This document shows positions 36,979 to 45,475 of a stretch of DNA of 49,154 nt, in pieces; within the stretch, counting starts at the first letter, position 1, and each line of letters opens with the position of its first letter. This stretch comes from an uncultured Lachnospiraceae bacterium (GTDB lineage Bacteria > Bacillota > Clostridia > Lachnospirales > Lachnospiraceae): positions 1 to 49,154 of the forward strand of contig CANREG010000018.1 in NCBI GenBank assembly GCA_947629565.1. Reading direction: 5' to 3'. Position numbers and translations under genes: made by a program. The notes below the pieces were generated by a model. It saw only the letters and a list, made by a program, of their open reading frames with translations. It was not told where the DNA came from and ran no database searches.

Positions 36979-37007
36979 ATTATAACGCATATCGAACATT
37001 TGTTCAA
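36979..37007 (-). promoter_or_regulatory. Toxin mRNA promoter
   Basis: On the minus strand: TTGAAC (37007-37002), 17-bp spacer, TATAAT (36984-36979). Predicted start near 36972. A second TATAAT lies at 36970-36965. Confidence 0.75.
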
Positions 37008-37027
37008 TGATTATTTTGAATTTTTCC

Positions 37028-37055
37028 TTGCCAATTCTTCTAAATTGTATATACT
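37028..37055 (+). promoter_or_regulatory. Possible promoter of the response-regulator gene
   Basis: TTGCCA (37028-37033), 16-bp spacer, TATACT (37050-37055), 22 nt before the ATG. The short leader still contains AAAGGAGG (37063-37070). Confidence 0.5.
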
Positions 37056-37077
37056 GAATGAAAAAGGAGGCCTTAAT

Positions 37078-37752
37078 ATGTCACAGACAATACTAATCAT
37101 AGAAGATGACGCCGATATCAACCAGATGCTCTTTACCCTGTTTGAGCAAAACGGCTATACCTGCCTGAGGGCCTGGTCCGGAACGGAAGGGCTGTTGATC
37201 CACAATGAAAGCGTCGACTTAATCCTGTTGGATTTAATGCTGCCGGGAAAAAGGGGAGAGGAAATCATACGGGAGTTAAAACAAAAAAGCCCGGTTCCCG
37301 TCATTGTGACCAGCGCCATTCACGATGTCAGCAAAAAGGTTGATTTGTTTGCCTTAGGCGCCGACGACTATGTGACAAAGCCCTTCCATAATGACGAACT
37401 GTTAGCCCGGGTTGCCGCCAGACTGCGGACAAGCGCTGGCACATCTGATTTTGTTCCTCTGACTTATAAGGATATCCGTCTCAACAGAAAGGATTTTTCC
37501 GCTATCTGTAATGGAATTTCCTTAGAGCTTTCCAAGCATGAATTTGCCCTGCTTAGGCTTTTAATGGAGCATCCGAACCAGACCTGCACCAAAAGCCTGA
37601 TTTACGATACCGTATGGGATGATGAAAATTCTGCGGACGACAATACTTTAAATGTCCATATCAGCAAACTGCGCAAGAAATTAAAAGGCTGCAACCCCGA
37701 CGAGGACTATATCGAAACGGTCTGGGGCATCGGCTACCGAATGAAAAAATAG
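37078..37752 (+). CDS. OmpR-family response regulator
   Basis: 224 residues. Receiver domain with acidic pair (EDD, 9-11), phosphoacceptor D52 (LLDLMLPGKRG), Thr79 region (VTSA) and K101 (TKPF). Winged-helix DNA-binding domain 125-223 (LSKHEFALLRLLMEHPNQ, DNTLNVHISKLRKKL, WGIGYRMKK). The start at 37078 has AAAGGAGG 8 nt upstream; an upstream in-frame ATG at 37000 overlaps the toxin promoter and has no site. Likely activated by the kinase encoded at 39717 and acting on the TTAAG repeats just downstream of this gene. Confidence 0.95.
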   Translation: MSQTILIIEDDADINQMLFTLFEQNGYTCLRAWSGTEGLLIHNESVDLILLDLMLPGKRGEEIIRELKQKSPVPVIVTSAIHDVSKKVDLFALGADDYVTKPFHNDELLARVAARLRTSAGTSDFVPLTYKDIRLNRKDFSAICNGISLELSKHEFALLRLLMEHPNQTCTKSLIYDTVWDDENSADDNTLNVHISKLRKKLKGCNPDEDYIETVWGIGYRMKK

Positions 37753-37754
37753 CG

Positions 37755-37782
37755 TTAAGACTTTTTTAAGGGTTTTGTTAAG
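37755..37782 (+). promoter_or_regulatory. Putative operator: three phased TTAAG repeats
   Basis: TTAAG begins at 37755, 37766 and 37778, a spacing of 11-12 bp, in the intergenic region before the ABC genes. OmpR-type regulators bind tandem half-sites of this phasing. A possible extended -10 (TGATAAGCT, ~37801) lies downstream. Confidence 0.55.
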
Positions 37783-37851
37783 TGTTTTTTTATCATTCTC
37801 TGATAAGCTGAAATCTGAACATAATTCTAATTTCAAAAAGGAGGATGCACT

Positions 37852-38769
37852 ATGCGAGAAATTGTGCTGCAAACGAGACAGCTTACCAAACGCTATCAGA
37901 ATTTCACCGCCCTTGACCATGCGGATATGACGGTATACCGCGGGGATATCTATGGTCTGATTGGGCGGAACGGCGCAGGCAAAACCACGATTATGAAAAT
38001 TGTTACCGGACTGACTGAGGCCTCCGGCGGCGAATTTGAAATCTTTGGCAAAAAAGGAGCCGCTGCGGAAAAGGAAAAAAGGCGCATTGGCTGCCTGGTG
38101 GAAAATCCGGCATTTTTCGGCAACTTATCCGCTTACCAGAACCTTCGTTACTACTGTTACCAGAAAGGGATTACCGATTTAAGCCAAATTGATACGGCAT
38201 TAGAGCTGGTAAATCTGAATGAAGTCCGCAACAAGAAATTCCACAAATTTTCCCTGGGTATGAAACAACGGCTTGGCATAGCCTTTGCCGTCTTAGACAA
38301 CCCTGACCTGATTATCTTAGACGAGCCGATTAACGGCCTTGACCCTATCGGCATTAGCGAACTTCGGGACACCTTTCAGCGGTTGAACCGGGAGAGAGGA
38401 ATTACCTTTATTATCTCCAGCCATATCCTGTCAGAATTATATGCAGTGGCAGAGCGTTTCCTTTTCATTGATAAGGGAAATGTACTTAAAGAGCTGACCA
38501 GACAGGAGCTTGACGCAGAATGCAGCCGCTGCCTTATCCTTAAGACCAGCCAGGTCAAAGAGGCCGCTGTCCTTTTGGAAAGCGTTCTTCACCTGTCCGA
38601 CTATAAGGTGATTGACGAGGAGGAAATCCGCATCTATGATAAGGACGCCAAACCGGAGGACATCAATAAAATCCTTATCAAGAATAATATCACTATTTCC
38701 GGCATCTATGAATCCGGCATTTCCCTTGAGGACTATTTTAAATCACTGGTAAAGGAGGCAGCATTATGA
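37852..38769 (+). CDS. ABC transporter ATP-binding protein, BcrA-type
   Basis: 305 residues. Walker A GRNGAGKTT (38-46), signature FSLGMKQ (133-139), Walker B LIILDEP (152-158), D-loop INGLDP and switch His in ISSHILSEL are intact. The form of the Walker A (Arg in GRNGAGKT) and the signature with Leu (SLGMKQR) match the BcrA/lantibiotic immunity class. Residues 220-305 form the C-terminal extension. Overlaps the permease start by 4 nt (ATGA). AAAAGGAGG precedes the ATG. Probable role: removal of a peptide antibiotic from the membrane. Confidence 0.94.
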   Translation: MREIVLQTRQLTKRYQNFTALDHADMTVYRGDIYGLIGRNGAGKTTIMKIVTGLTEASGGEFEIFGKKGAAAEKEKRRIGCLVENPAFFGNLSAYQNLRYYCYQKGITDLSQIDTALELVNLNEVRNKKFHKFSLGMKQRLGIAFAVLDNPDLIILDEPINGLDPIGISELRDTFQRLNRERGITFIISSHILSELYAVAERFLFIDKGNVLKELTRQELDAECSRCLILKTSQVKEAAVLLESVLHLSDYKVIDEEEIRIYDKDAKPEDINKILIKNNITISGIYESGISLEDYFKSLVKEAAL

Positions 38770-39632
38770 TTAATATGATAAAAGCAGATTTTTACAGAAT
38801 CTTTAAATCCAAGGCATTTTATATTGGAATATTTTTTATGTTACTAATGGTAGGCGTCAGCATTTACCTGATAGAGCCGGGATATATTGGAATGTCGGCC
38901 GGTTTGGTTGAAACAAATGCAACCCCTGAGGAAAACCTTGCCGCTTCACAATCAGATGAATTGTCTCTTACCGCGGAGGACCTTACCGGTATGTCCATAA
39001 AAGAAATGCGGGCAGCCACACGGAAACTTAAACACTATAAACTGGATAGGGATATCATCTCAGCAAACATGAACCTGTACTACATATTTATTTTTATTAC
39101 GGCTCTTGCCGTTGCGGCAGACTTTTCCGGAAGCTGTATAAAGAACACTCTTTCCTCCGCTATCAGCAGGAAACAATATTTCCTGTCTAAGGTGATATTT
39201 ATCAATCTATGCTGTATCGGATTGCTGTTCTTAAACACATACGTCACTTACTTTTCCAATATCCTGTTTAACGGTAAAAATCTGGCGTCCGGCTTCGGTG
39301 AAGTGACAAAAGCGACTTTGCAGCAGCTTCCTGCCATTCTTGCCTTAGTTGCCGTCGAGACCGGACTTGCCTTTATGCTGAAAAAGACAGCCCTCTTTAA
39401 CACAGTAACGATTCCGCTGGCTATGATTTTCCAGATGCTATTATCCCTTGCCGTAGCACTGTTTAAAATAAAGGAAAGCTATCTAAGCTATGAACCGCAG
39501 GCTATGCTGGCAAAGCTCTCCGGTAATCCTTCCGGCAGCTATCTTGCGCACAGTTATCTGTTATGCGGAGCCGTTATCATTGTGTTCTACTGCCTTGGCT
39601 ATATGTGCTTTCGAAAAGCGGAAATCAAATAA
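38766..39632 (+). CDS. ABC-2-type permease
   Basis: 288 residues with six predicted helices and an extracytoplasmic segment between helices 1 and 2 (about 38-105, charged, rich in Glu and Ala). The LASAISRKQYFLSK-like cytoplasmic loop (TLSSAISRKQYFLSK) is typical of ABC-2/lantibiotic-exporter permeases. Partner of the ATPase encoded upstream. Substrate inferred only from context (adjacent OmpR-type two-component system). Confidence 0.88.
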   Translation: MINMIKADFYRIFKSKAFYIGIFFMLLMVGVSIYLIEPGYIGMSAGLVETNATPEENLAASQSDELSLTAEDLTGMSIKEMRAATRKLKHYKLDRDIISANMNLYYIFIFITALAVAADFSGSCIKNTLSSAISRKQYFLSKVIFINLCCIGLLFLNTYVTYFSNILFNGKNLASGFGEVTKATLQQLPAILALVAVETGLAFMLKKTALFNTVTIPLAMIFQMLLSLAVALFKIKESYLSYEPQAMLAKLSGNPSGSYLAHSYLLCGAVIIVFYCLGYMCFRKAEIK

Positions 39633-39716
39633 TATGACCGCTGTTACCGCTTCCTTCAGGGAAACCATATAGACAGCGTTTTACTACACAAGGCATATCA
39701 GAAAGGGGATTGGATT

Positions 39717-40607
39717 ATGACAATATTGCTGTTGATTCTTGGCGTTACAGACGTTATTCTGCTTTTTTTGCTAATTATGCAAAAGCGGGAAATGTGGCAT
39801 ATTGCCCGGCAGCTTCAGGAAATAAAAAACCAGAACACCAATTTCCTGCTCCATTCCCTGACCGGCATGAAAGACAGCCAGCCGCTAATCAATGAAATCA
39901 ATGCTTTTTTGAAGGAAACCCGGCAGATACAGGTGGATTACCGCATCAAAAGCCACGATTTGGAGCAAATGCTGACAAACATTTCGCATGACCTGCGGAC
40001 GCCCCTTACTTCGGCTCTGGGGTATATCGGCATTCTGCAGCAGAAAGCTCCCGGACAAGAAGAAAAACGGGAGCTTGAAATCGTGGAAAAGCGCCTTCTC
40101 CGACTGGAGGAACTGATTGATTCCTTTTTTGAATTTTCTAAAATCATTTCAAAGGGGGAACCGCCGACAACATCCGCGCTGAATCTGGTATCCGTATTGG
40201 AAGAAGCCATGGTACACTACTATGATGATTACTGCGCAGCCCGCCGGGAAATCATTTTCCAATGCCAGCAGCATAAACTGACGGTTCACTCCAACCAGAA
40301 TATGCTGCTGCGGATTTTTGATAACCTGATTGGAAACGCCTTAAAGCACGGAACCGGCAATCTTACCATTTCTGTTGAAACGGACAGCGCCGTAAAAATC
40401 TGCTTTTCCAACCAACTGTCAAACGCCGACATGGATACCGGACGAGTCTTTGATGAATTCTATACTACGGATATATCCCGCACCAAAGGAAACACCGGTC
40501 TGGGCCTTGCCATCGCCAAGCAGTTTACTCATATGCTTGGCGGCAGCATCCGGGCGGATTATGACGGAGAAACCTTCCGGGTAACGGTAGAATTTCATCC
40601 GGACTAA
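39717..40607 (+). CDS. Sensor histidine kinase, short N-terminus
   Basis: 296 residues with one transmembrane helix (2-22) and no extracellular sensory domain. HisKA region with H91 (NISHDLRTPLTSALGY), then HATPase with N-box (FDNLIGNALKHG) and G-box (NTGLGLAIAKQF). Kinases of this reduced type usually respond to the state of an associated ABC transporter rather than to the ligand itself. Partner of the regulator at 37078, the order being regulator, ATPase, permease, kinase. An 84-bp gap separates it from the permease; AAAGGGG precedes the ATG. Confidence 0.94.
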   Translation: MTILLLILGVTDVILLFLLIMQKREMWHIARQLQEIKNQNTNFLLHSLTGMKDSQPLINEINAFLKETRQIQVDYRIKSHDLEQMLTNISHDLRTPLTSALGYIGILQQKAPGQEEKRELEIVEKRLLRLEELIDSFFEFSKIISKGEPPTTSALNLVSVLEEAMVHYYDDYCAARREIIFQCQQHKLTVHSNQNMLLRIFDNLIGNALKHGTGNLTISVETDSAVKICFSNQLSNADMDTGRVFDEFYTTDISRTKGNTGLGLAIAKQFTHMLGGSIRADYDGETFRVTVEFHPD

Positions 40608-40632
40608 ATACCGCCGTATCCCTGTCTGTCAT

Positions 40633-41088
40633 TTACAGTCCGAATATCTCTTTCACTTTATCCGCCGTCAGGTCATTGCCGTTGACTGCGGTATTCACCG
40701 TTGCGCCTTTCGCGCTGGCTGCAATGTCTGCCTGGCTGTTCCCCACGCCGCCACCGCCGTTGGTTACAATCACATCAATCGTCTTTCCCGACAGGTCGTA
40801 CTTCTCCACAAAAGATAGAATAATCATGGGACAGGTGCTGCACCAGTTCGGAAATACCAAGGCAATGCGGTCATAAGCGGACACCTCCGCGTCTGCTCCC
40901 GCTATTGCAGGACGGGCATTGTCTGCCTTCTCCTTCCTTGCCTCGTCAACGCACTTCTGATAGTCTGCATCATAAGGCACAGCAGGAACAATCTCATAGG
41001 TATCTGCGCCGATTGTGTCAGCCACAAGAGCGGCTGCCTTTTTTGCGTTTCCTGAATAAGAAAAATAAGCGACTAAAGTTTTTGACAT
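40633..41088 (-). CDS. Flavodoxin
   Basis: 151 residues; an FMN-binding electron carrier in the cytoplasm. N-terminal phosphate loop SYSGNAKKAA (10-19) and the strand order VAYFSYSG, RIALVFPNWCST, TIDVIVTNGGGGVGNS match the flavodoxin_4 (YSXGN) type, in which FMN ring-binding loops are WCST and TNGGGGVG. Convergent with the kinase gene; AAGGAGG precedes the ATG. Redox partner not evident. Confidence 0.93.
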   Translation of the reverse strand: MSKTLVAYFSYSGNAKKAAALVADTIGADTYEIVPAVPYDADYQKCVDEARKEKADNARPAIAGADAEVSAYDRIALVFPNWCSTCPMIILSFVEKYDLSGKTIDVIVTNGGGGVGNSQADIAASAKGATVNTAVNGNDLTADKVKEIFGL

Positions 41089-41231
41089 GGTATCTACCTC
41101 CTTAAATAATATATTATTACTGATTCCATTTACAGAATGAATATGTTTTCATTCCGGTTCCTCTTCATTCTAATACCAGATTCCACTTTTGAAAAGCCCC
41201 TTTACCGCTTATGCATTTTCTGCTGTCCGGA

Positions 41232-42233
41232 CTACTTTGTCTGTTCCTCATACATCTCCCGCTGCTTGGAAAGCTCCCCTTTCATCTGTTCCACAACCAC
41301 CTTGGGCTCCACAATCCGGACTCCGCCGCCTAACGCAAAAACCCAGCCGAAAAAGCGGCTGCTGACCGCCACCTCCACATTTACCTCAAAATGCTCTCCG
41401 TCTGCTTTCCGCATATTCACATCTTTTCCAAAACGGTCGATAATGACGCCGGCATAGGCATTTTCACATCTAAGCTTTACTGTCTGCTCGCTGCCGCCAA
41501 ACATGCCAAAACGCCGCTGGGAATAAGACGCCATATCCATTTTTTCAAAAACAGAACGGCCCTCCCGCATTTCCTCCAAAAGGCGGATATTCAGCATTTT
41601 ATCCACCCTGAAGTGCTTCATCATACCGGCCTGTCCGTCATAGCCCATGAGATAATATTTTTCATCGGCCCAAATCAGCTCCCAGGGGGAAATCCGGTAA
41701 CATGCGCCCTCCCGCCTGAGTTCCATTTTCTTATCCACATTCCACTGAAAATATTGGAACTGAATCTGCACATTATCGCCAATGGCCTGGTGTAGCTTGT
41801 CCACATTATAATAAATGCTCTCGTTCATGGTCTTTACCCGTCCCTGAACGCGAACCTGACGGTGCAGCCCTTTTCCCTCATAGCTGCTGACAAAGCCCTC
41901 CAGCTTCCGGATAAGCTCTCTTGATTTTTTCTCTGTGATAAATCTGGAGGACTGCACTGCATCCACCAGAAGCTTCAGCTCCGCCACCTCAAAATCCCTG
42001 GCGCCAATATAGTAACATACCGAACGGCCCCTCTTTTCGCAGATAATGTCAAGGCCATATACCCGCAGCGCCTCAAAATCGGCATAGAGACTTTTCCGCT
42101 CCGCCGCAATGCCATACCCGGCAAGCTCTTCCGCAATCTGCTTAAGCGTCATGGGATGCGCCTCGTCTGTCTTTTCCAGTAAAATCTTCATCAGATAGAT
42201 TAGTTTTAATTTGTGGTTTGCCCCTCTCGGCAT
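41232..42233 (-). CDS. WYL-domain transcriptional regulator
   Basis: 333 residues. N-terminal winged helix (about 5-70: LKLIYLMKILLEK, IAEELAGYGIAAERKSLYADFEAL), then a WYL domain (~135-215; KYYLMGYDGQ and FRVDKMLNIRLLEE) and the WCX C-terminal extension (VEVAVSSRFFGWVFALG). Such regulators bind nucleic-acid-derived ligands and often control DNA-damage or phage-response genes. ATG 42233 has GGGAGG 6 nt upstream; the ATG at 42257 has none. It follows tcdA by 42 bp. Confidence 0.93.
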   Translation of the reverse strand: MPRGANHKLKLIYLMKILLEKTDEAHPMTLKQIAEELAGYGIAAERKSLYADFEALRVYGLDIICEKRGRSVCYYIGARDFEVAELKLLVDAVQSSRFITEKKSRELIRKLEGFVSSYEGKGLHRQVRVQGRVKTMNESIYYNVDKLHQAIGDNVQIQFQYFQWNVDKKMELRREGACYRISPWELIWADEKYYLMGYDGQAGMMKHFRVDKMLNIRLLEEMREGRSVFEKMDMASYSQRRFGMFGGSEQTVKLRCENAYAGVIIDRFGKDVNMRKADGEHFEVNVEVAVSSRFFGWVFALGGGVRIVEPKVVVEQMKGELSKQREMYEEQTK

Positions 42234-42275
42234 GCCGCCACCTCCCGCGCCCTGCAAATCCGGTTTCCGGAAATA

Positions 42276-43046
42276 TTACTGCCTCTCTGCCCTGCAAAGG
42301 TCTTTTATGACCTCCCCTGCAATAATTAAACCCGCCACCGAAGGCACAAAAGCTGCGCTTCCCGGCACATGCTTTCCGGCTGCGGCGCTCTTTTTCCCGC
42401 CCTCTTTCTCCGGCAGCCTTTCACAGGCATCGTCTTCCATGGTTATATCGACAGTGGCGCCAACCGGCGTCTCTTCCGAATACACAACCTTCAGCGATTC
42501 CACACCTCGTTTCTTTAACTCCCGCCGCATGACCTTCGCCAAAGGACATACCCTTGTCTGATAAATATCGGCAACCTGAAACCGGCTGCCGTCTAACTTA
42601 TTCCCCGCGCCCATGCTGCTGATAATCGGAACGCCCTTTTCTTTCGCCTTCATGACCAGCCCAATCTTAGCCGTAACCGTATCTACCGCATCTACAATAT
42701 AGTCATACTCCCCAAAGGGAAATTCATCTGCATTTTCCGGCAGAAAAAACCGCTTGTAAACCGTAACCTCCGCCTCCGGATTAATGTCGAGAATCCGCTC
42801 CCTCATCACTTCCACCTTATCCCGCCCCAGTGTCTTGTGGGTGGCAATAATCTGCCGGTTCAAATTTGTGAGGCTGACCTGGTCGTTATCAATCAATTCA
42901 AAATATCCGACGCCGCTGCGGGCAAGCGCCTCGCACACATAGCCCCCTACGCCCCCGACTCCAAAGACCGCCACCTTAGAATGGGATAATTTCTCCATTG
43001 CCGCTTTGCCTAACAATAATTCTGTTCTTGAAAACTGTGTCAACAT
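42276..43046 (-). CDS. tcdA: tRNA threonylcarbamoyladenosine dehydratase TcdA
   Basis: 256 residues of the ThiF/MoeB/E1-like family; forms cyclic t6A at tRNA position 37 in ANN-decoding tRNAs with ATP. The adenylation loop (FGVGGVGGYVCEALARSG, near 26) and family signature (DNDQVSLTNLNRQ) with D and R residues are visible, along with EETPVGATVDITMEDDACERLP. ATG 43046 follows GAAGGAG 8 nt upstream, preferred to an in-frame ATG at 43097. A hairpin terminator lies between it and the dGTPase gene. Confidence 0.92.
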   Translation of the reverse strand: MLTQFSRTELLLGKAAMEKLSHSKVAVFGVGGVGGYVCEALARSGVGYFELIDNDQVSLTNLNRQIIATHKTLGRDKVEVMRERILDINPEAEVTVYKRFFLPENADEFPFGEYDYIVDAVDTVTAKIGLVMKAKEKGVPIISSMGAGNKLDGSRFQVADIYQTRVCPLAKVMRRELKKRGVESLKVVYSEETPVGATVDITMEDDACERLPEKEGGKKSAAAGKHVPGSAAFVPSVAGLIIAGEVIKDLCRAERQ

Positions 43047-43085
43047 GGGCGTCGTCTCCTTCCCGGCAAAAGATATTATTAGATG

Positions 43086-43112
43086 AAAAACTATCACGCG
43101 ATTGCGTGACAG
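43086..43112 (-). terminator. Terminator between the dGTPase-like gene and tcdA
   Basis: CTATCACGC (43091-43099) pairs with GCGTGACAG (43104-43112), loop of 4 nt; on the minus strand the stem is followed by TTTTT (43090-43086). It would end most transcripts from the aroD-hydrolase-dGTPase genes before tcdA. Confidence 0.7.
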
Positions 43113-43149
43113 CCTCTCAATGGTTCATATATCACTTTTACCAAATCAT

Positions 43150-44382
43150 TTATTTTGTATCAAAATACGAAATATACTGTACCTGATAGGGACTATCCGG
43201 AAACAGGTAATCAAACAGGTCCACAAAATAATCATCTGTCATGCTGGCCATAAAATCCACCACCATCTGTTCCGGTCCGGTCGTTTCTAAATATTGCTCA
43301 TAGCCATAGGCAGCTGCATTTTCCTTTACAAACTCGATGTGGTGACAATAGATAATGGAATTCTTATCCTGCGCCTTCATATCAGAAAGCAGCCTGTCAT
43401 ACATCATATGAAACATAGGCCGGATCTGCTCCTTATAGACGGCGTCCACAGCCTCGTTAAAATAAATCTTTTCGTAATTCTCCTTTTTGGCAGCTTTAAT
43501 GGCCTGATAATATTCATCATCCATAATAATGCAGTCCTTACCGTAGCTGTTCTCTACAATATTGACAATCAGGTTATTGATAATCTCCGGGTTGCTCTTG
43601 CCAAACGCCTGCTCGTCAAATATGTCATCATCTGCAATCAGGTTGGCCCGCTTTGCATCCTGCCGGTCCTTGCCAAGATAAGCAATCATATCGCACACCC
43701 GCACCACACAGGCCTCCAGAGTATAGGGCACCAGTCTGCCGATTGCCTCCTCATCTGTATAACATTCCTTATACTTTGCGTCAAACGCCGGAAAATCTTC
43801 CAGCGGAACCGGGCGGTATTCCTGCATGGCAAATTCCCCATTATGGCACAAAATCCCGTCTAACGTCTGCAGGCTGACATTTCGGTTCAAAATGCCGTCC
43901 AAGGCCCGGACGCTCTGCACATTGTGGTTAAAATACTGTCCCATATGCTCCTGCATACACTCGCTTAGATACCGTTCGCCTGCATGTCCGAAAGGAGTAT
44001 GCCCGATATCATGTCCAAGGGAAATGGCCTCGATTAAGTCCACATTTAAGCCGAGAAGGGAACCGATATTTCTTGCAATCCGGGACACTAACTGCACATG
44101 CAATGCCCGTCTGGAAATATCATCATTTTTATAAAAGGAAAACACCTGCGTCTTATCCGCATACCGGTTATAATAGGGAGAATGTATAATTTTCTCACAG
44201 TCCCGCACATAAGCCGGGCGCAGCAACTTGTCCCTATCCCAATCCTGTCGTCTTCGGACAGCCGCACAGTTCTCTGTACGGTAGGGATTCACCCAGCCGT
44301 CTTTCCGGTCTTTCAAAATTTTTTGCTGTAATTCCTCGGATAGATCAAGGTATTTTTTTTGTTCAATCGCCATATCCTTCAT
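43150..44382 (-). CDS. HD-domain deoxyguanosine triphosphate triphosphohydrolase
   Basis: 410 residues; a dNTP triphosphohydrolase of the Dgt type that cleaves dNTP to nucleoside and tripolyphosphate. Motifs: H95 (ALHVQLVSRIAR), HD pair H124-D125 (SLGHDIGHTPFGHAGER) and a later Asp (RVCDMIAYLGKD). Length suits the Dgt class in Firmicutes. Its start is 2 nt after the stop of the alpha/beta hydrolase gene, so they are coupled; ATG codons at 44382 and 44373 are both possible. It may be involved in nucleotide homeostasis or anti-phage dNTP depletion, but nothing here is special to defence. Confidence 0.92.
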   Translation of the reverse strand: MKDMAIEQKKYLDLSEELQQKILKDRKDGWVNPYRTENCAAVRRRQDWDRDKLLRPAYVRDCEKIIHSPYYNRYADKTQVFSFYKNDDISRRALHVQLVSRIARNIGSLLGLNVDLIEAISLGHDIGHTPFGHAGERYLSECMQEHMGQYFNHNVQSVRALDGILNRNVSLQTLDGILCHNGEFAMQEYRPVPLEDFPAFDAKYKECYTDEEAIGRLVPYTLEACVVRVCDMIAYLGKDRQDAKRANLIADDDIFDEQAFGKSNPEIINNLIVNIVENSYGKDCIIMDDEYYQAIKAAKKENYEKIYFNEAVDAVYKEQIRPMFHMMYDRLLSDMKAQDKNSIIYCHHIEFVKENAAAYGYEQYLETTGPEQMVVDFMASMTDDYFVDLFDYLFPDSPYQVQYISYFDTK

Positions 44383-44384
44383 CC

Positions 44385-45452
44385 TTATCTTATATATCGT
44401 TCCACAAATTCAAAGGTCTTGTTATAGTAATTGTCCGGCTCCGCATAGCGATTATCCTCATGGGTTCCCGTCGCAATCGTACAGACTTCATGCGGTGAGG
44501 CGATGGCGCCGTCCAATTTCTTTATCATACCCTCCGTAGTATAAGTATCCTTGCCGCCCCGGATTAACAGAATCGGTACGCTGCTGCTTTTTGCCTGCTT
44601 TACCGCATCGGCTTCCTTTAAACTATATCCGGCCCATACCTTCATTACGGGATTCAGCATATGTAAAAATGGAAATACCGGCAGTTTCTCATGCCTTGCC
44701 TTATATTCCATCTTCACCACATCCCATGCGCCGGTATAGGCTCCCTCTGCCACCACTGCCTTAATGTTGTCCTTAAGCGGTTCTCCGGAAAGCATTAACC
44801 CTGTCTCTCCACCGATATCCACTCCGTGAATAACCACCTGTGCCAGCGGATTATCCGCTAAGATGATATCAATCCAGTTAATCACATCCAGCCTGTCCAG
44901 CCATCCCATACCAATAAAAGAACCCTCACTCTCCCCATGCGCCCGCAGATCCGGCAGCAAAATGTTAAAGCCCTTCTCCTGATAGTGCATGGCAATATCA
45001 TAGACGTCTTCCATGCTCCCGTTATATCCGTGGAGAATAACCGCCCACTTGTCGCTGTCTTTGGCAGTAATCTTCTTTGCTACCAGTATTTTCTTGTCAT
45101 CCGACTCCAGAGTAACCTTCTCCTGCTTTACCGTGTTGAGCCAGACTGTCACCTTGTCGTCCTCGCTGGATTTATTGGCTGCCACTGCGCCGGAAACCGT
45201 CATTCCCTGCATACACTGACGCTGCCCGTTTCTCCCGCGGATCATCATATCCCTGGATAACAAAAATCCCGCAATCACAGTTACCACCGTTACCAGCACG
45301 GCCAGCTTAAATACTGTCCAGACAAACTCCAACATGTTGGCAACGATCCTTCCAACTGTAAGCTTTTCCTTATATGGATTATCCATTGCCGCTTCGGGTT
45401 TTATGACAATCGGTTCCTGATCCAATACTATATTGTTATCCTCCTGTTCCAT
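44385..45452 (-). CDS. Membrane-anchored alpha/beta hydrolase with Asp nucleophile
   Basis: 355 residues. One transmembrane helix (about 47-65), then an alpha/beta hydrolase fold (135-355): the oxyanion motif LHGYNG (140-145), the PDLRAHGES segment, the nucleophile elbow GVDIGG (D212), the acid site GGKD (D302) and a His in THED (H331). The nucleophile in relatives of this Clostridia family is usually Ser in GxSxG; here it is Asp (codon GAT), the residue used by haloalkane dehalogenases and epoxide hydrolases. Extracytoplasmic topology is expected. GAGGAGGGG precedes the ATG. It follows aroD by 23 bp. Confidence 0.88.
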   Translation of the reverse strand: MEQEDNNIVLDQEPIVIKPEAAMDNPYKEKLTVGRIVANMLEFVWTVFKLAVLVTVVTVIAGFLLSRDMMIRGRNGQRQCMQGMTVSGAVAANKSSEDDKVTVWLNTVKQEKVTLESDDKKILVAKKITAKDSDKWAVILHGYNGSMEDVYDIAMHYQEKGFNILLPDLRAHGESEGSFIGMGWLDRLDVINWIDIILADNPLAQVVIHGVDIGGETGLMLSGEPLKDNIKAVVAEGAYTGAWDVVKMEYKARHEKLPVFPFLHMLNPVMKVWAGYSLKEADAVKQAKSSSVPILLIRGGKDTYTTEGMIKKLDGAIASPHEVCTIATGTHEDNRYAEPDNYYNKTFEFVERYIR

Positions 45453-45475
45453 CTAATCCCCTCCTCAATGTTCCA

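Noticed and set aside
43150-44382. Anti-phage dGTPase defence gene
   Set aside because: The protein looks like a regular Dgt-type housekeeping enzyme and sits with aroD and tcdA rather than with defence genes.
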